From NCBI GenBank assembly GCA_021813745.1, contig JAKAJO010000092.1, positions 1 through 64,000 on the forward strand: a stretch of 64,000 bases of DNA, read 5' to 3'. How positions within the stretch are numbered: the stretch's first letter is position 1; every line of letters begins with the position of its first letter. Below are positions 1 to 11,400 of the stretch, in pieces. Below the pieces are notes generated by a model, which had not been told where the DNA came from, ran no database searches, and was given only the letters and a program-made list of their open reading frames with translations. The position numbers were made by a program, and so were the translations under genes. Source of the stretch: Acidobacteriota bacterium (GTDB taxonomy: Bacteria; Acidobacteriota; Terriglobia; Terriglobales; Acidobacteriaceae).

Positions 1-1236
1 CTGTTCGCCGGGGAGGTCGATGCCGGTTTTCTGGCCGAAGCCAAATTCAGTGGCGTAGCGGGCGATGCGGTCGATGCCGAGCTTGTCGGCGAGGGTGTAG
101 TAGAAGGTGTCGCAGGAGTAGGGGATGGCGTTGTGGATGTCCACGGCGCCGTGCTTCTCGTCGCAGTGGTAGTAATGGCCGTAAAAGTTGGCGCCGCCGG
201 TGCAGAAGACGTGAAGGTTCTGGGCGATGCCTTCTTCCAGTCCTGCGACCGACATGAGGATCTTGAAGGTGGACCCTGGGGCAAGCTGCGCCTGGATGGA
301 CTTGTTCATCAGAGGATGCTCAGGGTCGGTGACGAGCTTGTTCCATGCGGAGCGATCGATGCGCACTGCAAAGTCGTTGGGGTCGAAGCTGGGGTGCGAC
401 ACCATCGCAAGGATCTCTCCGTTGCGGGGGTCCATGGCGACGATGGCGCCTTCGCGGTCGCCGAGGGCGAGTTCTGCGGCGCGCTGTAGGTCGTTATCGA
501 TGGTGAGGCGCAGATCCTGACCGGGGATGGCGTGCTGGGTGCGCAGATAGCCCACTTCGCGGCCGCGGCTGTCGACGATGACGTCGCGCGAGCCATCCTG
601 TCCGCGCAGGACCTGGTCGTAGCTCTCTTCGACGCCGGCCTTTCCGACCACATCGCCGGGTTCGTATGCGGCAAAGCGGGGGTCGTTGAGCATCTCTTCG
701 CTCACTTCGCCGACGTAGCCGATGAGGTGGGAGGCGAAGCCATCCCTGGGATAGAGGCGGCGCTCCTGGTCAATGGTTTCAAGCTCGGGAAGCTCACCGG
801 CATGGGCGGCGATAAAGGCCTGCTCGTCGGGCGTGACCTCCTGCTTGATGGGGATGGGCTGGTAGCCGGGTGCGCTGCGGTAGCGGCGCAGAGTGGCGCG
901 GAGTTGCTCGAGATCGAGATCAAGACCCTTCGCGATGAGAGGCAGATCGGCATCAATGTTGCGACCTTGCTCGCGGACGAGGAAGCACGAGACTGAGGGG
1001 TAGTTGTCGACGATGAGGCGGTTTTCGCGGTCGAAGAGCTTGCCCCGGGGAGCGAGGATGGGAACCTTGCGAATGCGATTCTGCTCTGCGAGAACGCGGA
1101 AGTTGTCGGCACCGATGACCTGGAGACGCCAGAGCCCGGCCAGCAGAGCGAGCATCATCAGGAGGATGCCGTACTGCACGGCTGTCAGCTTGGCGCTGGG
1201 GAGCTTTTCGCCGCGTGTGGAGCTGTCAAAAACCAT
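1..1236 (-). CDS. mrdA: Penicillin-binding protein 2 (peptidoglycan transpeptidase), C-terminus cut by window edge
   Basis: Elongasome transpeptidase that cross-links peptidoglycan during lateral wall growth, anchored in the inner membrane with its catalytic domain in the periplasm. Translating the minus strand from ATG 1234-1236 gives 412 residues without a stop. There is an N-terminal membrane segment (about residues 18-38), then the PBP dimerisation region with the APRG..DR motif. The active-site motif STFK has its serine near residue 322, and an SCD motif sits near residue 374. The KTG motif lies beyond the left edge. The gene follows mreD after a 55-nt gap, the usual mreBCD-mrdA order, so it is probably co-transcribed from mreB. 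Seen: motifs and order. Inferred: intact C-terminus outside the window. Confidence 0.93.
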   Translation of the reverse strand, partial: MVFDSSTRGEKLPSAKLTAVQYGILLMMLALLAGLWRLQVIGADNFRVLAEQNRIRKVPILAPRGKLFDRENRLIVDNYPSVSCFLVREQGRNIDADLPLIAKGLDLDLEQLRATLRRYRSAPGYQPIPIKQEVTPDEQAFIAAHAGELPELETIDQERRLYPRDGFASHLIGYVGEVSEEMLNDPRFAAYEPGDVVGKAGVEESYDQVLRGQDGSRDVIVDSRGREVGYLRTQHAIPGQDLRLTIDNDLQRAAELALGDREGAIVAMDPRNGEILAMVSHPSFDPNDFAVRIDRSAWNKLVTDPEHPLMNKSIQAQLAPGSTFKILMSVAGLEEGIAQNLHVFCTGGANFYGHYYHCDEKHGAVDIHNAIPYSCDTFYYTLADKLGIDRIARYATEFGFGQKTGIDLPGEQ

Positions 1237-1291
1237 TCTGCCTGCCTATTCAGGATACCGCGAACGGGATGGAATGTCCGGGGCGAGGCGC

Positions 1292-1813
1292 TCAGTCGTG
1301 GATGCGGAAACGGTCAAGCAGAGGAAAGATCGCGAGGGCGATCAGGCCGTTGCCCAGCGCGGGGAGAAGCACGTCGAGCCATCTCCAGTCCATTGAGAGG
1401 CCGAGGAGGACGCGATAGACAAAGAAGTAGAGTCCGCCGGAGAGTAGTGAGAAGGACAGAACCAGCAGGACGCGAACGGTATGGTTGTCGACGTCGACGC
1501 GAACGCCCAGAGAGGATGAGAAAAAGCCGATGAGCGTCTTGACCACGCCGTTGATGCCGATGGGGTGCTGGGTCAGGGCATCCTCGAAGATGCCCAGGAC
1601 GCAACCCATGACGGTGCCCTGGATGGGACTGGGGCGGCCGAGGGCGAAATAGATGACGACAAGCAGCGGAAGATCGAACCACGCGTAGCGGCCGAGGATA
1701 CGCGGCAGCCACGCCTGGAGCACAAGAGCAGCAAGCGGCACGAGAGCATAGACGAGTACCGGGAAGCGATGGATCTCGAGTTCGCGGCGGCTGGTTGCGG
1801 TGAGCACCGGCAT
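1292..1813 (-). CDS. mreD: Rod shape-determining protein MreD
   Basis: Small polytopic inner-membrane protein of the elongasome that works with MreC to link cytoplasmic MreB to the wall synthases. The 173 residues are dominated by five or six hydrophobic stretches, for example around residues 18-35, 46-60 and 118-135, and the length is normal for MreD. Its identity rests on the hydropathy pattern plus its position between mreC (2 nt away) and mrdA. MreD is weakly conserved in sequence, so context carries much of the weight. It is likely translationally coupled to mreC. Confidence 0.88.
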   Translation of the reverse strand: MPVLTATSRRELEIHRFPVLVYALVPLAALVLQAWLPRILGRYAWFDLPLLVVIYFALGRPSPIQGTVMGCVLGIFEDALTQHPIGINGVVKTLIGFFSSSLGVRVDVDNHTVRVLLVLSFSLLSGGLYFFVYRVLLGLSMDWRWLDVLLPALGNGLIALAIFPLLDRFRIHD

Positions 1814-1815
1814 GG

Positions 1816-2991
1816 TTAGGGGTTCCTCTGCTGGGGCTGGGCGGGGCTGGCGGCGGACTGTCCGCTCTGCGCGTCGGGTGTGGTATTGGGCGTGTAACCG
1901 GGTGTAAAGCGATCCGGATGCAGGGGCTGGAGGGTATGTGCGATGGGCGGCGGCGGCGTGCTGTCGTTGAGCGGCTGCTGCTCTGGCGGCAGATTGGGCT
2001 CAGTGAGGCCGGGCAGGCGTTCGGCCATGATCGTGGACGCCTTTTTTTGCGCCTCTTCCTGCTGGACTTCGGCGCCCTTGATGGCCTCACTTTCCGCCAT
2101 GTCCTGCTGCTGGTCAGCGGGGAATCGCGGCTCCATCGAGGTAATCACGAGGACTTCATCGAGGCGGTCGAGGGGTGCGTAGGGCTTGACGATGACGTTG
2201 ATGAAGCCGTCGCGCTCGGGATCGCGGACGACCTTGTCGACGACGCCGACCGGCAGGCCGCGGGGAAAGATCTGGTCGCCGCCCGCGGTGAGGACGCGCT
2301 CTCCGGGCTTGATGCGGTTGTCGGCGATGATGCCGACGATCTGAGGTTGACCCTCGGCATTGCCGCGCAGGATGCCGCGGATGCGCGTGGTTTCAAGGAT
2401 GACGCCGGCGCCGGAAGACTGGTCATTGATGACGAGGATCTGCGCGGTGTGAGGGAAGACGTCGCGGACTTTGCCCACGATGCCGCCCTCAGCAATGACA
2501 GCCATATCGTGCTGGAGGCCGTCCGCGGCGCCTTTATCGATGTAGAAGACGCGGGACTGTGTCGTGCCGCTGGAGCCGATCACTTGTGCCGCGAGGGTCG
2601 TATAGATGTATTTTTCCTGGAAGTGGAGAAGGGCCTGGAGACGCTGGCCCTGGCGCGCGTCTTCCAGCAAGGCGGCTTGTTCCAGGCGAAGGCGGTCGAT
2701 GGTTTTTTGCAGGTCCTGATTCTGCCGGCGGACATTGCGGAGGTCCACGTAGCTGTGCCAGAGGGATGCGATGCCGCCGCCTGTGGCGTGCATGAAGATT
2801 TCAGGTGGAGAGACGAGCGCGTCGGCCCAGAGGCGGATGAGGCGCACTCCACCGGAGTCGCGGGGATCAAGGCTCATGCGTCCGTTGCCGGCCCGGTGCA
2901 CCTGCACGGCGAGACCGACGATCTGGGCTGCCAAAAGAGCCAGCAGCACCAGCAGGTTTCGATAGCGGACGATGAAGGGTTCCATAGCCAA
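1816..2991 (-). CDS. mreC: Rod shape-determining protein MreC
   Basis: Periplasmic scaffold of the elongasome. An N-terminal membrane anchor (about residues 12-32) is followed by a coiled coil (about 75-115, rich in Q, L, R and E) and the paired beta-barrel domain typical of MreC (about 120-275, including the VIGSSG and FYIDKGAADGL stretches). The protein ends in a proline- and glutamine-rich tail of about 80 residues (about 310-391), longer than in enterobacterial MreC and probably disordered. ATG 2991 is followed by a second in-frame ATG two codons later, and either could be used. It sits between mreB and mreD in the same orientation. Confidence 0.93.
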   Translation of the reverse strand: MAMEPFIVRYRNLLVLLALLAAQIVGLAVQVHRAGNGRMSLDPRDSGGVRLIRLWADALVSPPEIFMHATGGGIASLWHSYVDLRNVRRQNQDLQKTIDRLRLEQAALLEDARQGQRLQALLHFQEKYIYTTLAAQVIGSSGTTQSRVFYIDKGAADGLQHDMAVIAEGGIVGKVRDVFPHTAQILVINDQSSGAGVILETTRIRGILRGNAEGQPQIVGIIADNRIKPGERVLTAGGDQIFPRGLPVGVVDKVVRDPERDGFINVIVKPYAPLDRLDEVLVITSMEPRFPADQQQDMAESEAIKGAEVQQEEAQKKASTIMAERLPGLTEPNLPPEQQPLNDSTPPPPIAHTLQPLHPDRFTPGYTPNTTPDAQSGQSAASPAQPQQRNP

Positions 2992-3054
2992 GCTCGGTGT
3001 CGATGCAAGCCGCTTGCGGGGAAGATGCGGATGCCTGCCGCGACAGCCCGCGGC

Positions 3055-4152
<1,098 letters not shown>

Positions 4153-4286
4153 CTAGCGGGTCGGGGATGGCTGCCGGACGTGTCGCGGGACCATGCTAAA
4201 AGTCATGGCAGTGCGCTAGACTCATGGATTGCGCCTGCCGAGAGGCTTGTAAGAACGAGCAACCAGAAGCGGCGCGATCGAGGAAA

Positions 4287-5780
4287 ATGATGAGTCATCG
4301 TACATACCACAATTTGATTGGCGGCGAATGGGTGCCGGCCAAGAGCGGCAAGACCATTCTGAACTTGAATCCGGCGGACCACACGGATGTCGTTGGAGCG
4401 TTTCCGTCATCGAACGCCGAAGACGTGGAGGCTGCGGTGGCTGCAGCCAAGAGGGCGTACGCAAGCTGGCGGCTGGTTCCCGCACCGAAGAGGGCAGAGA
4501 TTTTGGTGCGGGCAGGCCTGCTGCTGCAGCAGCGCAAGGAACAATATGCGCGCGACATGACCCGCGAGATGGGCAAGGTGCTGGCGGAGACGCGCGGCGA
4601 CGTGCAGGAGGCCATTGACGAGGCCTTCTATGTGGCGGGCGAAGGACGGCGGCTCTTTGGCGTGACCACGCCGAGCGAGCTCCAGAACAAGTTTGCGATG
4701 AGCGTGCGCATGCCGCTGGGCGTAGTGGGGCTGATTACGCCGTGGAATTTCCCGATGGCGATTCCGAGCTGGAAGCTGTTTCCGGCGCTGGTTGCGGGCA
4801 ATACGTGCGTCATCAAACCGGCAACGGATACGCCGCTTTCCACATACAACCTGGTGCAGGCGCTGGTGGACGCGGGACTGCCGGCGGGTGTGGTGAACAT
4901 TGTGAGCGGCAGCGGCAGCGCAACCGGCACGCCACTGGTGGAGCATCCGGACGTGCGCGCGATCAGCTTTACGGGCTCCAGTTCTGTGGGGTCGATGGTG
5001 GGTCAGAGAGCAGCGGCAACGTTTAAGCCGGTATCGCTGGAGATGGGTGGCAAAAATGCGCAGATTGTGCTGGACGACGCCAACCTGGATCTGGCGCTCG
5101 ACGGCGCGCTGTGGGGCGCGTTCGGCACGACGGGCCAACGCTGCACAGCGACGAGCCGGATCCTGCTGCAGAAGGGGATTGCGACGCGGTTCACCGATGC
5201 GTTTGTGGCGCGTGCAAAGAAGCTGAAGGTCGGCAATGGGCTGGACGAGTCGGTTGAAGTTGGACCGCAGGTGAATGCGGGCCAGATTGAGACTTCCAAA
5301 CAATATGTGGAAATTGCGGTGTCTGAGGGCGCAAAGCTACTGGCTGGAGGCAAGCCGCTGATCGACGGCGCGTACAGCAAAGGAACGTTCTTTGAACCGA
5401 CCGTTTTTGGCGGCGTGACGGCCGGGATGCGGATTGCGCGCGAGGAGGTCTTTGGGCCGGTGGTGTGTCTGATCGCGTTCGAAACGTTTGACGAGGCGAT
5501 TGCGATTGCCAACTCGATTGACTACGGTCTTTCAACGGCTCTCTATACACGCGACGTGAACCGGGCCTTCACTGCAATGCGCGATCTTGAGGCGGGCATC
5601 ACCTACATCAATGCGCCGACAATTGGCGCTGAGGTGCATCTGCCCTTCGGCGGCGTGAAGCAGACGGGCAACGGCCATCGCGAGGGATTGGGCGCGATTG
5701 AGTTCTTCACGACGTGGAAAGCGGTTTACGTCGACTACTCGGACAAGCTGCAGCGCGCACAAATTGACAACGCGGAGTAG
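4287..5780 (+). CDS. NAD(P)-dependent aldehyde dehydrogenase family protein
   Basis: Oxidises an aldehyde to the carboxylic acid with NAD(P)+; cytosolic. About 497 residues, normal for the ALDH superfamily. Family features in order: PWNFP (about residue 155), cofactor-binding FTGSSSVG, general-base Glu near 252 in LEMGGKNAQ, catalytic Cys near 286 in [16 protein letters not shown], and the C-terminal [12 protein letters not shown]. The ATG at 4287 has a GAGGAAA ribosome-binding sequence a few bases upstream; an in-frame start at 4224 would add 21 unconserved residues. The substrate cannot be set from sequence; semialdehydes such as alpha-ketoglutaric semialdehyde are plausible. It is divergent from mreB and apparently a single-gene unit. 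Confidence 0.9.
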   Translation: MMSHRTYHNLIGGEWVPAKSGKTILNLNPADHTDVVGAFPSSNAEDVEAAVAAAKRAYASWRLVPAPKRAEILVRAGLLLQQRKEQYARDMTREMGKVLAETRGDVQEAIDEAFYVAGEGRRLFGVTTPSELQNKFAMSVRMPLGVVGLITPWNFPMAIPSWKLFPALVAGNTCVIKPATDTPLSTYNLVQALVDAGLPAGVVNIVSGSGSATGTPLVEHPDVRAISFTGSSSVGSMVGQRAAATFKPVSLEMGGKNAQIVLDDANLDLALDGALWGAFGTTGQRCTATSRILLQKGIATRFTDAFVARAKKLKVGNGLDESVEVGPQVNAGQIETSKQYVEIAVSEGAKLLAGGKPLIDGAYSKGTFFEPTVFGGVTAGMRIAREEVFGPVVCLIAFETFDEAIAIANSIDYGLSTALYTRDVNRAFTAMRDLEAGITYINAPTIGAEVHLPFGGVKQTGNGHREGLGAIEFFTTWKAVYVDYSDKLQRAQIDNAE

Positions 5781-5794
5781 CGGGCCAGAACCGG

Positions 5795-6901
5795 CTATTC
5801 ATTCATCTTGGCGTAGATGGCTGATGTGGAGCCGGAATGTGTGAGGACACACGTGGCTTGCTGACCACACTTGTAATGAATCAGCGCGGAGCTTGCTGCC
5901 CATTGGGCGGCAAGCGTCCGGTCTGATGGATGGGTCACGACGAACGTCGTTCCGGGACCCGTGATGAGTGTTCCGTTGGATGGATCGTAGCCGGTGATGT
6001 GTTCATCGCCCTGCACGTAGAACGCGGAGGCAAACCTCTTCGTGAATTTCTGCCGAGCTTGTTGCCGCGTTCGCTTTGCGATCTCGTCGATCTTCTGCTG
6101 TTGACGGCTCATGAGGGCTTTCTGTTCTTCGAGAGTGGGAAAGTTGCTGGAGATCTCCCAGAAGTCCACATGCTTGAATGCCTGCTTGGAGCAGGGAACT
6201 TCGCCCTGCGCATTCAGTGCGGTGATGTTGCCATCCGGATCGAGTTGCGGCTGGAAGAGATCCTGGCCGCGCTCGCGCGCCTGTTCCTGCACCTCAAGAC
6301 TCGTCAATTGCGCCTGTCGCATGGCCGATTCCTGTTGCCAGCGCATCAGGGCGGCCTTTCCGCCGCGGGTGGGTGGCTCCGCGGAAATGTCGGGTAAAGA
6401 ACGGGCTGGATCCCAGGGAATCAGGATGTCTTTCTGGCAGAGATTAAAGCCGGAGGAGTCGACGAGGTGGATGGTCAGCTCCAGGGGCCGGGGTGGATTG
6501 CTAAGGACATAGGTAAAGCCGGGCTCCGTGGTCGCGTCGATCGGCTGAATCTGCACCTGGTAATGCAACTTGCCATCCCAGCGGACCTGCATGTGGCCCC
6601 GCAGGCCGGCGGGTTTGAAGACGCCATCGCCAAGGTCCTGTGAGTCGGGTGCGGGAGTTTCGCCGGAATGATGGAACGCGACAAGGGCTCCAAGGAGGGA
6701 GACAAGCAGGGCGGCTCCGATCCAGACCAGGGGAAGCGACTGTTTCGAGCTTCTGGCTGGTGTCTTTTGCGACACTGGCGGCGGCGTCTCGGTAAAGAAC
6801 TCGCCGTGATAGCCCGATGTGCTTGCAACCTGCTCAGGTCGATCTGGATGCGATGAATTGGATGCGGGCTGATCCGTGTTCTCTTGTTCCGGCTCACTCA
6901 T
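5795..6901 (-). CDS. Unrecognised single-pass membrane protein
   Basis: I do not recognise a family. The 368-residue product begins with a hydrophilic stretch of about 55 residues rich in Ser, Pro, Gln and Glu, then a single hydrophobic segment (about 56-76, LPLVWIGAALLV...), then about 290 residues that would be outside the membrane if the N-terminus is cytoplasmic. The distal part holds a Gln/Arg/Lys-rich helical stretch (about 255-290) and four or five cysteines, two of them close together near the C-terminus (YKCGQQATC), so a disulfide is possible. The start at 6901 has an AAGGGAAG ribosome-binding sequence; the longer frame to 6967 lacks one. It is convergent with the aldehyde dehydrogenase gene, 14 nt apart. 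Confidence 0.7.
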   Translation of the reverse strand: MSEPEQENTDQPASNSSHPDRPEQVASTSGYHGEFFTETPPPVSQKTPARSSKQSLPLVWIGAALLVSLLGALVAFHHSGETPAPDSQDLGDGVFKPAGLRGHMQVRWDGKLHYQVQIQPIDATTEPGFTYVLSNPPRPLELTIHLVDSSGFNLCQKDILIPWDPARSLPDISAEPPTRGGKAALMRWQQESAMRQAQLTSLEVQEQARERGQDLFQPQLDPDGNITALNAQGEVPCSKQAFKHVDFWEISSNFPTLEEQKALMSRQQQKIDEIAKRTRQQARQKFTKRFASAFYVQGDEHITGYDPSNGTLITGPGTTFVVTHPSDRTLAAQWAASSALIHYKCGQQATCVLTHSGSTSAIYAKMNE

Positions 6902-7100
6902 GCAAGGGCTTCCCTTTGTCCCGGCTCCGGCAGCAGCGCGGAGGCAGGTTCTCTGCCATTGGAGCATGACGCTGGTAGGGTGACAACGAAGTTTCGCTTG
7001 AATGAGTCACGTTCGTAACGGGGAGCGCGCATGCTCCGGCGGTCACGGTGTTGCACTTCATGGTTCGCGTCGTGCATGAAAATGACGGCTACATCAGGCA

Positions 7101-8009
7101 TCAGCGTTGCGGAGCGGGCGTCGCGCTCTGAAGCCATGCGCTTTCGATGAGGTCGCGCAGCATGGAAGCTCCCGCCGCAAGTCGTTGCGCAGCAAAGGTT
7201 CGAGACTGCGGAGTTCCCGCCCCGACAAAGCCGCCGGATTTCTCAAGCATGTACACCTCGTCTACATGCGTCGCCGATTGGCGGAGGTAGTCGACGAATG
7301 GGTTGAAGATGTCTCCAGTCATGGCATGGAAGGGCGCGATGAGGGATTGAATCTGGGGAGCGCGGAGATTGGCGGCGACGAAGGGCCCTTCAAATTCCCA
7401 GTGGATTGTATGCGCCGTGGTAAATCCGTTCGGGTTGGGGCCGACCCAGCCGTTGTATTGGATGGTCGTGTGAAGCGGCTGGGAGCCATCGCCGGCGTAG
7501 TGGCCGAGCCATCCCGCGTAAAAGATGATCGCTTGCTCGACCGGTGCGGTGTCTTTGTGGGCAGCCTGCAACTGACGATAGGCGCGGAAGGCGGCTTTCA
7601 GGCGTTCCCAGATCTCCTGAGTCTGCCAGGGCAGCAGTCCGACTCGCTCTGGCCGCTCGCCGTTGGCGAAGACCCTGGCTTCAAAGTCCAGACGCTTCTG
7701 CGGCAGGGGGCCGAGGGCATCGGCAAGTTCCAGATCGATGAAGTGCTCCGGGGCCTGCGCCGCGACGAGCTCCGGTTCCAGCGGGGAGCGCCAGCGATCG
7801 GGTTCAGGCCCCAGGTACTCAATTTCGTCGAGGGCAGCGGGTGCGCGCAGAAAGGCGGGAGCGTCGGGCGGTAAGTTCAGGATCGCGAGCCGGTTGATGA
7901 GGCGATGACCTTCGTCGCCCCAGGCGTGGGCGTGCGGGGCATTCAGGCCGAGCAAAGCGACGCAAACGAGCAGACAAAAGCGGTTCAAGCCCAAAGATGT
8001 ATGGCGCAT
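7101..8009 (-). CDS. Secreted S1/P1-type zinc nuclease-like protein
   Basis: Predicted periplasmic or secreted phosphodiesterase of the S1/P1 nuclease (zinc phospholipase C-like) fold. From ATG 8007-8009 it is 302 residues, starting with a signal peptide (about 1-29) cleaved after AHA. That leaves Trp-Gly-Asp-Glu-Gly-His at the mature N-terminus: in this family the new N-terminal Trp itself binds zinc, and the GH motif follows. Further ligand motifs are HFID (about residue 84) and HYAGDGSQPLH (about 160-170), which matches the H..GD..QPLH signature, plus IHWEFEG. The longer frame to 8282 carries no signal peptide at its start and is rejected. Substrate is probably nucleic acid, but sequence alone does not decide it. 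Confidence 0.83.
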   Translation of the reverse strand: MRHTSLGLNRFCLLVCVALLGLNAPHAHAWGDEGHRLINRLAILNLPPDAPAFLRAPAALDEIEYLGPEPDRWRSPLEPELVAAQAPEHFIDLELADALGPLPQKRLDFEARVFANGERPERVGLLPWQTQEIWERLKAAFRAYRQLQAAHKDTAPVEQAIIFYAGWLGHYAGDGSQPLHTTIQYNGWVGPNPNGFTTAHTIHWEFEGPFVAANLRAPQIQSLIAPFHAMTGDIFNPFVDYLRQSATHVDEVYMLEKSGGFVGAGTPQSRTFAAQRLAAGASMLRDLIESAWLQSATPAPQR

Positions 8010-8120
8010 GCAGCCAGTATAAGGACGAATGGCGCTGGGCGATGTGCAATCGTCCAAGACAGGCGCATGGGCCAATGTGGGGTGGGTCGCGCGCATTCCT
8101 TGTGAGGACAAAGGCGAGGT

Positions 8121-8138
8121 CGTACTCGGCAGAGTACG
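8121..8138. repeat. Perfect 7-bp inverted repeat in the 8010-8447 intergenic region
   Basis: CGTACTC, a 4-nt spacer GGCA, then GAGTACG. It lies about 110 bp upstream of the nuclease gene (minus strand) and 310 bp upstream of the kinase gene (plus strand) in a 438-bp divergent gap. The symmetry suits either a dimeric regulator or a small hairpin; no T-tract follows directly. The rest of the gap shows no credible gene. A TTGACG (8315-8320) lacks a well-spaced -10. Confidence 0.35.
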
Positions 8139-8447
8139 GGACAGATCTTTTTGCTCTGTGCCCTGCGGTAAAGAGGCGTAAGGTAAAGAGCCAAAGGTTT
8201 CTATCGGATTCGTGGAACGGGTTGTTCTGTGGCAGATCAGGATGCGGACCGTGCCGACGGCGTCAGGCCCTGGGCGCCCCATCCACGCTCCAAAGGTAAC
8301 TGTCTGAACGATTTTTGACGCTTTTGCGTTATGCAGTTTTTCGACGAGACCCGGCTAGAATGGGAAAGATCTTCAGTCGAAGGGGTTGTTTGCAGGAAAA
8401 AGGACAGCGTTGTTTAAGAGGGACCGGTCCAAAAGAAGGCAGGCGGC

Positions 8448-11400
8448 ATGGAGAGTGAAGAAGCCAGGGAAGTGAAGGAAGCGGCACGCGAGGCTTCTCC
8501 GTCTACGTGGTCTGCGCTGGCCGTGCTCGCGCTGGCGATGGCGGCCGGAGGTATTACTGCGCGACTCGAGGCCGGACCTCGCTTTGACTGGCTGCTGCTG
8601 ATGACCGCCATGGGCCTGACGGCGGCTGTGGCGATGCGCCTTCTTGCCGACAATGCTGCCGAGCGCGAAGCCGCGATGCGGTATGCGGGCGATCCATTCA
8701 AGGATCTTCTCGAATCGGCCGGGCCCATCATTTTGTCCATTGGGCTGGATGGGCGGGTGAATTACGCCAACCCTGCAGCGGAACGAGTCCTTGGATATCA
8801 CGCGGAGGAACTGGCGGAGTTGCGCGGAACCGGCGAAGTGCTGGGGCAGGGCGAGGCGGAACGGCTGGTGGCCGAGTTACAGCGTCAGTGCGGGATTGAG
8901 CGCAAAGTGGAGGATACTCCCGAAGCACGGATTGAGGCATATAAGGAGATTGTGCGTTGCCTGCCGCCGAGTCTCACGCCGGCGATTGATACACAGTTGC
9001 GCAAGAAGGACGGAAGTCTCGTGCCGGCGCGGCTGTTCATCTCCGCCCTGCGAAATCGTGACGGAGATCCCGTTGGTGTTGTGGCCGTTGCTGTTGTTCA
9101 ACAAGTGGTGGGACGTAAAGAGCTGCTGAAGCGCGAGACGCGTGATCGCTTCAGAGATGTCTTTGAGAACTCGAGCGAGATGATTGCGACGCTCGATCTG
9201 ACGGGCCGGTTTCTCTACGCGAATCCGGCATGGAAGCGTTGCTTTGGCGGAGCGGATGGATCGAGCGACCAGGAAGCCACGTTTGAAGAGGCCTTTGGAC
9301 CTGGAACCCGGCAGGATGCTGCTGCGCTGCTGCGGCGTGCGCTGAGTGGAGAGACAATTGACCGCGCACCCTTGCGGAACGAGAGCAAGGATGGCCATCT
9401 GGTGGAGCTGGAGCTGAGCCTGCACCAGCGCAGGCGCGCGGGCAAGGCCATGGCGGTTCAATGCCTGGCGCGCGATGTGACCCAGCAGAAGCGACGGGAG
9501 CAGCGGCTTGCTCTGCAGCTACTGGTGAGCCAGATTCTGGGAGAGAACCTCACCGCTGATGCGGCGGCGGTGCGTGTGCTGGAGGCGCTTTGCGTCTCGC
9601 AGGGTTGGGACATGGCCGTGAAGTGGGATGTGAACCAGGATGAAAAGCATCTGGAGTTCAGCGCGGCCTGGGGATTGCCGGGAGAAAACATTGAAGATCT
9701 GATTCAGAAGAGCATGGCTGTGCCATTGGGCCTGGGAGAAGAATTGCCGGGTCGTGCATGGAAAGAAGGCCGGCTGGTCTGGGTCACAGAACTTGGAGAA
9801 TTGCGTGGCAGCGCGCGGGCTCAGGCGGCCGTGGAGCGCGGCATGGTTACCGGCTGGGCCGCGCCGGTGCAGGTTGGCAATTCGATTCTGGCCGTGCTTG
9901 AGTTTTATAGCCATCTGCGAATGCGCGAGGATGTTGAGATTGATGCAACGATGGAGACGGTGGCTTCTTCATTGGGCCAGATGCTTGCCCGGACGCGCGA
10001 GCGCGAGCGCGCAGAGGAACTAAGCCGGCAGCAGAAGATCCTGTTGCACTCGGTCGCGGATGGAATTTGCGGAATTGACCGGAATGGATTAGTGCGGTTC
10101 GCAAACCCTGCGGCGACGCGACTTCTAGGTGCTCCCGCTGCGAGCCTGATTGGCAAGACGGCTCATGATCTTTTGCATGGCGCGGCGCCCGCGGGCAAGC
10201 AATGCGGTGAAGATTGCGCGCTCCGTCGAGCTGCCGCCCAACGCATGCCATCGACGGGCGAGAACACGATCTACAGGGCAAATGGCGCGGGATTCCCGGC
10301 TGAGTACTTCCTCAATCCGATCATGGACCAGGGGCGTTTTTCGGGCTCGGTGTTGAGCTTCCGGGATATCAGCCAGCGCTTTGCGCTGGACCGGCTGAAA
10401 GATGAATTTGTGTCCACGGTGAGCCATGAGTTGCGCACGCCGCTGACCTCGATCCGAGGTGCGCTGGGACTGCTGACATCGGGCATGCTCGGTGAGGTGG
10501 GCGAGAAAGCCACGAATCTATTGCGGATTGCCTTGACGAATTCAGACCGCCTGGTCCGGCTGATTAATGACATCCTCGATCTGGAGCGTGCGCAAGGTGG
10601 GCGGGAGCCTCTGGTCTTCCGATCTGTGCAACTCGCGGATCTGGTGCGACAGGCGATTGACGGCATGCAGCTGGTGGCGGAGCAGGCTGGTGTCATGCTG
10701 ATTCATGACAAGACGCAGGTTGAGGTGATGGCCGATCCGGACCGACTGCTTCAGGTGCTCACGAACCTGCTGTCGAATGCCGTCAAATTCTCGCCACCGA
10801 ACTCTGCGGTTTCGGTGATGCTGCGTCCTGGATCGAGCGGTGTCACCCTTGCTGTGATCGACCAGGGGCGCGGTATCCCGGCCGACAAGCTGGAGGCTGT
10901 TTTTGGAAGATTTCAGCAAGTGGATGCGTCGGACTCCCGTCAGAAAGGCGGCAGCGGGCTTGGACTGGCGATCTGCCGCGCGATTGTGACGCAGCACAGT
11001 GGCCGCATCTGGGCAGAGCGGAATCCATCACGCGGGTCGACCTTCCGGGTGTTCCTACCCTACCACCCGGCTGCAGCCGGCAAGCGGCCGGCGGGAAGCA
11101 TTGACTCGCCGGGGCAGGGGATGGTGTTGCTTGCAAGCGCAACCGTTGCGACGCGTCCAGTTCTGGGAGCTCAGCTGGCCGACTATGGTTACCGGATCGT
11201 CGAAACCGACACTGCCGAGCAAACGATCCATGCAGCACATGATGGCGTGGAGGCGATTGTCATTGACGGATCCTTTGCGAGCGCCAATGGATGGGAAGTG
11301 CTGCCGCAGCTTCGACGCACGAGTCCGGAGTCTCACACGCCGCTGGTGCTGCTGAGCCTTGATCATCACGAAGCGATACAGCATGACCCGTCCAACGGAG

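Noticed and set aside
4407-5303. 298-codon open frame on the minus strand
   Set aside because: Antisense to the aldehyde dehydrogenase gene; composition (R, H, A-rich) shows it is a shadow frame.
8315-8361. Promoter with TTGACG (8315) and TAGAAT (8356)
   Set aside because: The two boxes are 35 bp apart, twice the usual spacing.
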